Translations under genes and position numbers: made by a program
Assembly (NCBI GenBank): GCA_036852015.1
Contig: JAANDG010000491.1
Coordinates: 1 to 64,000, forward strand
DNA length: 64,000 bases
Origin: Pelodera strongyloides
Taxonomy: Eukaryota > Nematoda > Chromadorea > Rhabditida > Rhabditidae
Direction of reading: 5' to 3'
The notes under the pieces: generated by a model
The model's database searches: none
Seen by the model: the letters and a program-made list of their open reading frames with translations, nothing else
What the model was told of the DNA's origin: nothing
Part shown: positions 11,581 through 22,700 of the stretch, in pieces
Layout of the letters: the number at the start of each line of letters is the position of its first letter
How positions within the stretch are numbered: the first letter of the stretch is position 1

Positions 11581-14500
11581 ATGATCAGAAGAGAGGCACG
11601 TCTTCGTCGCGAGTATATCTACAGGAAGAGTATTGAACAAAAGCAGCGCGATGTGGAGGAGAAACGGGAGAAAGTGGTCAAAGCTGTTGAGAGCAATAAG
11701 TATGTTTTAAAATGCTGAAGGATATTCCGAATGGGTGCTAGCTGGCATAAACCACACGTTTTATCCATGTCGTATTGGCGTAAGCAAAACTGCTGAACTT
11801 TAGGCTCATTCCCACCGATCTCAAGAAGGATGCGCTAGCTCTGCAGAAAGGAGCCGAATTTGGCGGACAGGTAATCGTTATTCTTTAACTCGGAAATATG
11901 GATCGTCGGTTTTATTTGTTACAGTTTACACTGTGTAAAATTTTTGAAATATATAATTTTGTCTCTAAGGGCGCGTTCGGGTTGCTCTTTCCGAAAGGAA
12001 AACATGCAAATTTATCGTTCGGGTTGGCTGTTTCCGAAAGGATTTAATGCTTTGAGAAAGCCAAAAATACAGTATGAATTTGCATGTTAACCATGCTAAT
12101 TCATAAATTTGCATGTTCAACATGCAAATTCATACTGTGTTTTTTGCTTTCTCAAAGCATTAAATCCTTTCGGAAACAGCCAACCCGAACGATAAATTTG
12201 CATGTTTTCCTTTCGGAAAGAGCAACCCGAACGCGCCCTTATGAATTTCGTAAGAACTATTTTTACAAGTCATCGCAATAGCAGCATTTCTCAGCTTGAT
12301 GAAAATAGGTTGTGAACACAGATAACCAGCACCCTGCACCGCGACGGTCTCGAACTTCGCACCGAAAATCTCTCCTTGTGAGCAAGTGAAGTGAGCCCGA
12401 CGAAGTCTAAAATAAAGCGCGAAAACTTGGTGCCGTTTCAGAATCAGATGTTTTTTTATCATTAACGTAATACCTTGCAAGTCACTTGAGTTCAATGAAT
12501 GTGTCCAATTTCAGGTGAACGAGGTTGATGACGAATACCGTTGGGCTGGTGCTGTCGATCCAAAAGTGGTCATCACAACTAGTCACGACCCATCATCGAG
12601 TCTCTCAATCTTTGCAAAGGTATCAATTCAAAAAATTCTTAGAGGCGCTAACGGCCTAAAGAAGCCCTTAGGTGTTAAGTGCCCTACTTTTTCGCAGTCA
12701 GCACGGCCAATTACATATTATAAGAAGTTTTTGGGGAAGTTTTTTTACCCCACTGCGGAAGTTTTTTTACCCCACTGCGGCACGTAAAGTACAATAGTAC
12801 CCATTTGTTACTTGCCCAATTTCTAAACCGTACTATGCAAATCGTGGAAGTAGTTTGGTGGTTGGCGGTAAGCTTGTCGTGTGTTATTATGACATCTTTG
12901 GTGGCCAACAACGCTTCATAAGTTCATAACCTCAAAATGATGCTATGAAAATTTCTTACACAAATGCTATTAGGCTATCCACTTGAATAGAATCATGCAG
13001 ATAGCATTCCTAATTCCAGGAAATGAAATTGGTTATTCCAAACTCGCAACGTATCAATCGCGGAGCCACTGATATCCGGCACATTATTCAAGCTTGTAAA
13101 GCGAATGACGTGAGTTGTTTATGTAAATTCAGGGTATAATTTCGATGTGTAACTTATGTTGCGGCGATGTTTAATTGGTTAATTCGTAATTTTACGCATA
13201 TACCCAGTACAATCAAATGTGAGCAACACATAGTTTCCTGTACAGTTTCATTTGTATTTTTATGCATATATAGGTTTTCGTTTTTATATTGCGGATTGCG
13301 CTTTTGTCGTGGAAACTAGATCGTATAAACACACACACGAACCAATGAAACTTGCTTATGCGTTTGTAATAGAAAATCTTTTTATATAAGCTGCATTGCA
13401 TGCTAATTGTTGTTTATTATTTTTATATTAGCACAGTCGTTTAGTCGTTTTTAAAATACTTTTCAAAAACCATGTGCCATATAGCTTTAATAAAAAAAAT
13501 TGTAATTTCAGGTGACCGATGTGATCGTGTTCCACGAGACTGGTGGGGGGGGGGGGGGGGGGGGGGGGGGCGAGACTGGTGGTAACCCCGACGGAATGAT
13601 TGTATGCCATCTGCCCTTCGGACCCACCGCCTACTTTAACATCTCCAACTGTGTGATGAGGCACGAGATTCCTGATAAGGGAATGGTAAGTGTCGTTTTA
13701 GTTGTCATTCTGTGTATCCCGTCGGTTTCTTTAACTTTAAAATTTCCCTTCTTTGTTCCCGGCGTAATGAATATAACTTCTATTATGAGGTTCGCAATTA
13801 TGCCAAAAACCGGAGATTTCCTTGCAAGTATCAATTCGCAAAATCATGTGCAATTTACCGTAATTTTGATACATCCGCACAATAGAAAATTCGCCATCAA
13901 AGCGGGGAGAGACATTTTTTGTTGAACAAATGGTCCCGTGGCGATCGGTCGTAAAAACTGTCTGTAGATATTCTAGTGTAGTGCCAAGATACTGTATATT
14001 TTTCGATACTTGCAAGGAATATCGGCCATACTTGCAAACCCCATTATCTGGAAATATAAGGGTGCTTAGGGCGCGTTCGGGATGGTCTTTCCGAAGACAT
14101 TTAATGCATCAAGGGAAGCTGAAAGTACGATATGGATGAGCTATAAGCCTGGTGCGAAAGTCTGAATGTCAGCTGTTTTTTATTAGCAAAACATCGAGAA
14201 CGATCTAATCCATTTTTGTTTTCTGTATAAACTTTCAAGTAAGCTAAAAAGAATCATTTTTATTATTTTATAGCGCGTTCTTTATGACGGTAATAAGTTA
14301 TTACACATCATACAGAAAAACGAGCAATATGATTCATTAAAAGGGTAGGGTACTAGTAAGAATATTAATGATGAATTTAGTACTCCCAAGGCACGCTCTC
14401 GCCATTAGTGGAAGGTTACACCTGTTGGTTTTGTATTTTACCGTGCTGTCGTTTACTCTTGGTTTGGTTTATCTCACTATTTTCTTTTGCAGGTGTCCGA

Positions 14501-15785
14501 ACAATACCCACACTTGATCTTCAACAATTTGGATTCCAGGATTGGAAAGCGAGTGGGTTTATATTTATATTTTTATTCAATTTGAAAATTATTTACCAAT
14601 GCCAAATGCTTCAAATTCAAATGTTACGAATTTCAAAAGCAAAATGTTTCTTAGATTAATTAATAGGGTACCTTACGCATGTGGACTGTTCCGTGTTCCG
14701 CTTCAGAATTTCAGTTTTTCCCCGTTTATTCAGTGACATGGCCTCGTGAAAGCTCTATAGCAGGGTTTTGCGTTGGCGAAACCGAATTCTCATGAATTGC
14801 ACAATTGCGTGCTAATTGTGGCTTATCCTCTATCCTTTGGTCTATTCGTGCAGTCATTTGCATAGTTCGTTTCAAAAACCTTGTTTCGTACATCTGAATG
14901 TCATATTTATCTGACTATCTGAAATTCTGATCACATCTTGAAAGTTATACTGAATAATACTGGATTTCTGTCAGGGGTCAGGACATGAGTCGTACGCTTG
15001 GGGTGCAAGGGGATACGTCAACGAGACGTGAACTATGCAAAATTGCAAGGGCCTCTGGAGATGGCCGTTCTTTCGTGTGTAACTTTACGCCCCATCTTAT
15101 TTTATATCGAAATTTAGGTGACATCAACTCTGAAGCACTTGTTCCCTGTTCCGAAGACTGATGCGAAGCGAGTGATGACCTTCTCAAACGAGGACGATTT
15201 CATCTCATTCAGACATCACACATTCAAGATAGGCGAGGGCGGAGCCATTGACCTAGAGGAGGTCGGGCCCAGATTTGAATTGCGACGTAAGTGGTTTTAC
15301 TTTACATAATTTTGTTTGCTTCAAATTCTGATCTTGAGGTTTTCATTATAGCGTACTTGTAGTTGTCGATTGTACATCGTACTAAACGATCTAATCGAGT
15401 TTTACAACAGACGGTTTCGATGCAAGTAATTTTTTGTAAAATGAGTTGGGAAATTTGTTATCTGTTGGCGAAAATATGGTAGATTTATAGATTTATAGTA
15501 ATGGTAGATTTATGTTTTATAGGCGTATTTTCTTATTTTACCTTCCAGCCCAGCGTACTCTATCAAAGTGTGCGCTTGGGTAAATTACTACGCTACTGTT
15601 TTATACCAACATGTTTTATAAATTGTATTTTCCGTACTTCAGCATACTGTATCAAACTGGGCACTCTGGAGAACATCAAGGCGGCCGATGATGAGTGGGT
15701 ACTAAGGAATTATATGAACACGAGCCATAAGAAGCAGTGGTTGAGTAGCGGAAAGAAGCCGGACATGGAGGATGAGATTATATAG
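11581..15785 (+). CDS. imp4: IMP4, U3 snoRNP protein (Brix domain)
   Basis: Eight exons (11581-11699, 11804-11870, 12515-12619, 13020-13109, 13512-13685, 14493-14552, 15118-15286, 15643-15785) join in phase to 308 residues. The charged N-terminal helix (residues 1-40) and the Brix domain after it match IMP4, which with IMP3 and MPP10 acts in U3-guided 18S rRNA processing in the nucleolus. Diagnostic stretches include LIPTDLKKDALALQKGAEF, LPFGPTAYF, VMRHEIPD, LFPVPK and EEVGPRFELR. The ATG directly follows CGTTTAG, an acceptor-like site. Exon 5 contains a run of 26 G encoding extra glycines (residues 138-147) between two copies of CGAGACTGGTGG; relatives have a short loop there. Family members are about 290 residues, so the excess is roughly this insertion. 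Introns carry foldback elements. Confidence 0.95.
11967..12241. repeat. Foldback family E, copy 1 (IMP4 intron 2)
   Basis: A near-perfect palindrome begins AAGGGCGCGTTCGGGTTGCT and ends AGCAACCCGAACGCGCCCTT, with arms of over 100 bp. The loop is near 12090-12110. It lies inside IMP4 intron 2, so the pre-mRNA would contain a long hairpin. Confidence 0.9.
12722..12779. repeat. Short tandem duplication
   Basis: Two adjacent copies of GAAGTTTTTTTACCCCACTGCGG-like sequence occur in IMP4 intron 3. Confidence 0.6.
13545..13570 (+). repeat. G26 homopolymer inside IMP4 exon 5
   Basis: Twenty-six consecutive G lie between direct repeats CGAGACTGGTGG (13535-13546 and 13571-13582). The reading frame stays open through the tract. 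Confidence 0.95.
14069..14115. repeat. Foldback family E, degraded end
   Basis: TTAGGGCGCGTTCGGGATGG and TCTTTCCGAAGACATTTAAT match the left end of family E copies, but no matching right end follows. It lies in IMP4 intron 5. Just upstream, 13978-14050 resembles family M ends (TACTTGCAAACCCCATT). Confidence 0.6.
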
Positions 15786-16748
15786 GTTTACATTATCTCT
15801 TTGTTTATTCTTTATCTTGAAGTTTTTCTGCATCTTGGTTTTTGTAAGTTTAAATTCACTTTATATTGATTCCATAAGTTGTTGGTTTGATTTGTCTTTA
15901 CATTCTTCCCTGAGACATGTTTGAATGTAAAGAGCAAAATCAGCTTATACATTGCTGATTGCTTTGTTTAAAATTTAAGTTTAAAAGCGCGAACTGTTGT
16001 CATGTAGCTCTGGAACATTTTTCAAATTTGGTTTTTGGTTGGCGCAAGTTGAGATCTTACAAGGGAACAAACCATCAGGTAGGAAAATTTCCTGTAACAG
16101 AGTAATTCAGCATGAAATTCTCCACAAAATGCGGATGGTTGTGTCTCTAAACGCCACGGTCATACCTGATAGTTCCCTTGTAAGATCTCAACACCGTACC
16201 ACTGTTTACAAGTTTACATTTGTTATTTTTCTTTGTTGATTTGTTACTTTGTTGTTATCTTGGTCTTTGAGTTGTTTGACTTTGTGAAACAAAAAAATTA
16301 TATTTTCATTTTTATTAAATAACACTACAAGGCAAATGATATAGTGAAGATAGTTTTTTTTCTTCTTTGCACACGACACGCATTTCGGAACATTTTCAAT
16401 AAGTGAAGATCTTTATTTATACCAGATTTAGGTTCTGTATCACAATTTTCATAGAGCCGTTGGAGGAGAGCATTTTCTGACGGGCAGATTCACATATATT
16501 GGTTCTTCATTGGGTTCCTCATTCTGAAAGTGGTAGAAAGTGTATGAGCGTTGACAATATGTCCGCACAAAAGCTTCGTCCGTCGTTTCTTACTTCAGTC
16601 TATTTATTAAGTAGAGTTGAACTATCAAAAGCGCCAAGGACTTTCCAGATGACACATTTAACACTAAATTTCAGAGATGCAACTACTATAATGCTACTTT
16701 CTGCCTTCATTCCCTCAGGGGAATCGCAATCGAGTGGTGAATATGGCA
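15786..16748. other. Convergent 3' region between IMP4 and RASSF
   Basis: The stretch holds the probable 3' untranslated regions of both convergent genes and element J. No additional gene is seen. Polyadenylation sites could not be fixed with confidence. Confidence 0.4.
16048..16191. repeat. MITE J
   Basis: Terminal inverted repeats GTTGAGATCTTACAAGGGAA and TTCCCTTGTAAGATCTCAAC are perfect complements. Inner blocks ACCATCAGGTA and TACCTGATAG also pair partly. It is a single copy in this window, in the IMP4/RASSF intergenic region. Confidence 0.85.
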
Positions 16749-16751
16749 TCA
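16706..16751. repeat. MITE family C, end fragment
   Basis: Only the right end is present (CCCTCAGGGGAATCGCA, then GAGTGGTGAATATGGCATCA). On the minus strand its outermost bases supply the TGA stop of the RASSF model. Confidence 0.65.
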
Positions 16752-19700
16752 AAGGTACCTAAAGGGTAGCAGAATAGATAGCATAGAACCAGGGTAAGTG
16801 ATAACCTTAGGGGAGGGTGGATCAGGGGCTTGTGGTAAACTGGCAACTTCATCCAAATCGTCCACAGGAACATCACGTTCGCGAAGTTCTTTATCTATAC
16901 AGTACCTAAAAAATTAACAAGATAATGATAATTGCAGGTACTGTAGTTGCTAATATGCGCACAGGTTAAATGTGCGTGCAACGAATCTCGAAAATGGAGG
17001 TGTTTATGGTCGGCATTCGTCGTTTTTACTGCTTTTATTTTTTAAAGGGAAAGATAATTAGTCGACACAGGTCGCAACACTGAACGTCGTTTGGAGCAAT
17101 TATCAAGTACATGATGGAACAATATAAAAGATCTCACCTGAACGTTTCATACTTCTGCCTGATTTGCTTGTTGTACTGGTGTTGTTCCAATGTGAGAATT
17201 CGTAAGAAATTCTCAAGCTCGGGAACTTCAAACGCATCCCACTGAAAATAGAAAGTACGCTAAAAAGTAGCTTGTGAAGTAGACGATGCTATACAAATTT
17301 GGTTTTAAACCGCCATTAGGTGCATGAGCCATGATGTCCACATGTTCACAGCGGCAACCAACACCAACACTGCACTATACCGGCCAACTATGCCGAGTAG
17401 AAAAGGCAAGGAAACTAACCAGAATATCTCCTGGATCGTTTTCTTGGAGCATAAATATATTGTCGGATGATGGTCCCCATCCGAGAGCCACCCGCAAAGG
17501 ACACGCGTGATCACGGACCCGGGTTAGCTTCCCTAAATAATATGTTTCAAATGTTGGGCATTAAGGCCGCCCTTAGCCAATTTATTGTTTTGATTTGAGT
17601 GCAAATTAAAAATTGGGGTTGCGGTCGGGCGGGAATCGAACCCGCATCTTTGGTTGTCCGGGCCAATGCGTTAACCGATTACGCTACCGGCACCCACCAC
17701 CAATATACATAGGATGTCAACTGTTGCACGCGAAATGGGATTCAAACACAAACGAGGCACACTGTATGACGCCGACTAACAAATGCGAAACTCAAATACC
17801 TAGGTGAACTAGACTAAATACAAACTCCAATCAAGTCGGAGAACAATAAAAAGCCCTACTTGTCGTCATGTCATCCGCAGTCACACACTCGTAGAGAGCA
17901 TATTTGCGCGGGTTATCCGCAACACGGAACTTCCTCAACAGAGTGACGATCATCTGCCTGAGAAAAAAAGTGAAAAGTAAGACCGAATCACGAATGGCTG
18001 GGCTGGAGGAAGGCAGTAGTTAAAGCGAAATGCCAGCTCCTTTGGAAAATTTGCATATGATAAGCAAATCCTATGTATCCTATGCTAATTTTGCGCGATC
18101 GTCCACGGTTATCGCGCAAAATTAGCATAGGATACATAGGATTTGCTTATCATATGCAAATTTTCCAAAGGAGCTGGCATTTCGCTTTAAAGCGAAATAC
18201 CGGCCGGTTTTTGAACATCGAGTGCACCAGCATTCTTATGCAGCTTATGCAAATGAACATAAATCAGAATAAAAAAACGAGGTAAATTCGAGTAAATTAG
18301 CATAAATACGCAAGAAGTCAGTTGTCCACGATGCGTTTCAATAACCGGCCGGTATTTCGCTTTAAAGCTGAATAGGAAGTTGTTCACGTTGGAGGGCTCC
18401 AGAACAATTAGGAATAAACATACATATTCATTCATGAAAAAAACGAAATAAGCAAAAAACAAACCTTGATGTCATCTGGCTATTGATATGCACAGTTCGC
18501 ACCGTATGTCTTGGTAAGAAGAACGAGGTAATCGTTCGTATCGTAGACCGATTTGTATCACCACCTGAAGGTATAGTGATGATTGAAAGAAAACCATCTA
18601 TATTTGCAAAGAAATCCTGAGAAAGCACATCAAACCCAGACACACATCTGCATAATACTATACATAGACCGAATAAAAATAGACAGATTAACAAAACGAA
18701 TACAGCGTGAGACGGACCGAGTTTCTGAAAAAAAAACTTATAAAAAAAAGACACCGACCGGGATTAACAACATCATAAATAGTTGGTGGTTGCTCTCCGG
18801 ACACAACATTGATTGGTCGTGTTAGATTCATATGGATGTGCACGTCGCCAGAAAACGTCTTTCCGTCTTCGTGCTAAAGGAAGACAGAATATAGATGCAG
18901 AGTACTAAATACGCACGTATATGTAAGGATTCGATCTACAAGAAATTAGCAAAACGCCAGTAGTTCGAAAAAAAGCCTACTATAGATTCCCATATAGTGC
19001 CGTTATTTTGAGAGCTTTGAAGCTGTCACTGTTGTGTATACACTCATGGATACTGCGTCTAGCAAGCGAATAGAGAGGTAATGTAGACTTTGTATAATAA
19101 TCATACCAAACACATTGCATAAGTTAGGGGCCAGTCCAGTTTTGACTCCCTTAAATCGATCAGTAATAATAAACCGATTAGATCCACAATAAACATACCA
19201 GGGTGATGGTCAGCCCGTGAACTGACGCAGAATTGAACTCGTCTATCGCCTTGGCCAAATCATCGGGCAGGAGCTCTTCCTCCTCTACCTCTAACCTGTG
19301 ATCGACATCCATATGTAGCTCACTGATACTCTTCAATGCTTCCACCTGAAAGAAACTAAAATAGCACACGTTAGCTCCGTTAGAATTGCAAATGGTATCA
19401 TATTATGGTGTGACATTTGAGAGAATTGCATATTATCCGCATGTCCTATGTATCCTTGTATCCTATGCAAATTTGGTGCCCGTCCGGCAAGCTTCCAGCA
19501 CACAATTTACATAGGATGTGAGTGTCTACGCAAATTTCCGAAAGTAGGTACAATACTGCTTTAATAATACACACTGTTCGAGAGAACGCGCCATCGCTCA
19601 CCAAAATGTGTAAACCGGAATTAAAGTGGGTGTCTGGTGTATAATGAATCTTTCCAGTATATTATGATTAGAGTTCATTCTTTCAGACTTTCAGTCACAA

Positions 19701-22700
19701 AGATACGATTCAGGCAATCACCAGGACTGGTACGGTCCATTATCAAACCACAAGCCATGCGAGTGTACAAACAACAACTAACCGGTGGCATCTCTTCTAT
19801 ATTCATCGTCAGAGGCACTTCCTTGAGCGTTGCAGCACTCTTAACTGGTGACTGATTTGGTGAGAAAAGTCCCTTCGGTATCGTGCCCAAAGTTCCATCC
19901 TGGACCGCATCATGGTAGTCGCTGCTATCCTGTTAAGGCAAAAATAAATAATGATACAGATGATCACAAGCTCCGTGTTCCGTTTACTACTACGTGTGTC
20001 ATAAGTCTCAGGGTTATAACTAGGTTCTTACCAAGTAAAACGTACAGACAGCGGGTCAAGGTAATTATGAGTCTTCTAGTGTATAATTTTCAACTGTATA
20101 CAACCTTGCGAATAAAACTCCGACTGACGACCGTCATGTATTCAACATACTGTGAAACATTAGAAAAGTTTGAAAGTCACTCACAGATGAACTGCTACTT
20201 GATGGACAAGTAAGCGTGACTAAAACTCGACATTTGTCATGGCACGTATAGTTACATCCTGAAAATGAAAGTTATCATGTTATGCAAGAAGCAGCCCGAC
20301 TAAAGTTGGTACATACTTCGCAAAGTAAAATCCACAAACCACGCCGCACCATCAAACCTCAATCTCAATACACCCAAAATTCACTAGCTCTAGCTATACC
20401 TCTACACAAAAAGAAAGACTAGAACTGCTTTCAGTAAACTTTAAACAGAAGGCCACAATTACCGTTAAAGCAAAATAGCGGTCGGTTTTTGAAACGCATA
20501 GTCGACAAATGAATACAGTATTTATGATAATTCACTAGAATTTAGCTCGATTTTTTTTATTCTAATTTATGTTCATTTGCATAAGCTGCTGCTGCATAAG
20601 AATGCTGGTGTACTCCATGTGTTTCGAAACCCGGCCGGTATTTCGCTTTAACAGACACGTCAGAATGTTAAACTCTGGAAAGGCACAGAAACAAATCACA
20701 CGCTAAACATCTAGCTCAGCAATTAGTAATTACTCACCAGTACATCGCACAGCTTGTCGAACAGATCCAAAAAGAATAAAATCTCCGCACTTATCGCACC
20801 ACGTTGGTTGCAGAACACCGAGAGAACTGAACACGGAAAAATTTTCAACAAAACAACCCCTTTACATTCACGCTTAACATTTTTCATCCTCAATAACAAA
20901 TTTTTATCATCAATAATCTACAAGTTACAATTTAAACACACGCACACTGTCTAAATAAATTTACCTTGATTCATAATTCATACTTTTTACTTGTATACAC
21001 ACTGTCCACGTTATGCTTTTTAGAGTACATGCTGGTATTCTAACCCTAATCTACCTACCTACAGTATCCTACCTCAAATCATATGAAATCCGTATTCGTA
21101 TATACAAATTTTCAGAAATATAAAAACAAAATCGTACACAAAACGATGAGACTCCGATGCCGTTGGTGATCCTATCGTTAATAAATCCTTTAGTGGTCCG
21201 AAATGTTGTTTATGAATAGTGTCCGTTGCTGTTTCATAATTCATATTCATCCAGCCCAGATCAAGAGTCTGAAAATGGAACTCATGGAGTGAAACCAATT
21301 TCTAGATAAGTAGAAGAACGAGGAAACCGCCGACAAGAAACGAACAAACATGTTCGCATCGCAGTAACCACTTAACCACTCAGTAACCACTTAGCTTGCA
21401 AGATGGTCTGGTGATAACATTACCATTACGCTATTTGGGGTGGATCTACTATCTAACCGTGTGATAGATACTGATTTATATTCAAAGCAAAGATGACCTA
21501 CCACATCACATTATCACAACACAATAAAGAAGCAAAGACCAAAAGAGTTTTCATTCAGCGCCTACATCGCAGCTCGCAGCCAAAGCGGCCCACTACCCAC
21601 TACTGTCTCGTTAAGTTCAACTCAAACTCTCACCGGATATGAACTGTCCGTTGGGCATTCCTCCAACAAAATTGAGTCAAATTTGAATATCTCATTATCG
21701 GGAGTACCCAACAACGAGTTATAGCCATCGCTCATCGTGGTTGATGGTTCGCAAGATGGCTGAAAGTATTAGTGATTAAGAAAAACTCGACACGGACACG
21801 GTCTGACAGTCTGACACGTAAACGCCGACAGTGTGAGTGTAATGACAACCGACAACGAAAACACACTAACTTTCTATGAAACTTCTGAATGACTGCACAA
21901 ACACCAAGTAAAGAATTACAGAACTAATAGTTCAAGTTCAATTGCGCATAGATATAAGAGATATATTTCATCTCCTGTCACTTTTAAGCACACACAGGAC
22001 AACACATGATGCCAAACACCAAAAACCAAAAACAAAGAACGTTAGCTAGTCTCACCTTATGTGGCACTGATGTCGACGCAGACGTCCCCGGATACTGTGT
22101 GGTCTGTTGATGATGTGGAACACCCAACTGCGATAACCACTCCGAAATGCCCACCAGTTGGGAGAGTTTATTGCGGATGCCGGACAGCCAGCTGAAAGCA
22201 TTCAATAATCAATAGACGCTATTCTCGAAAACTTAAAGCGGTATTGCCCGTGGTTTTTGAGTGAAGCTAGACTTCACAATTCCATTCCCATGTATATATA
22301 TTACATGCATGTGCTCGTCGCTCCCGGAAACCCACCGATTACACATAATCCAGGTGAATGCGGCTGTGCAGCATACATTTCACAAACCACGTGCAATACA
22401 GCTTTTAATAAATATAGTTCGGCTTGAATCACGAAAAATAAAAAGGGTCAGAAAATGACAGAATGAGAGAAAAAGGGTGCTCGCGTGTTCGTACGCGACG
22501 TGCTATCTTTATAAATTAAAAGAAAAAGTTATCAATGTGGTTCATTCAAGCGAAATGCAAAGGATGCACAAACACAAAAACACTCATCGATAATTCAATT
22601 ACTAGCTCGAGGGGTACAACAGGATAGTGCGTGAAAACACGCACGAGCCATCTCAGGATTGGTTTTGACCACCTCCGAAAGCAATTCGAAATTAATATAT

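Noticed and set aside
12160..12495. 111-codon minus-strand frame in IMP4 intron 2
   Set aside because: It is largely the arm of the family E foldback.
16499..16762. 87-codon plus-strand frame
   Set aside because: It overlaps the IMP4/RASSF 3' region and a MITE fragment, with no homology or splice context.
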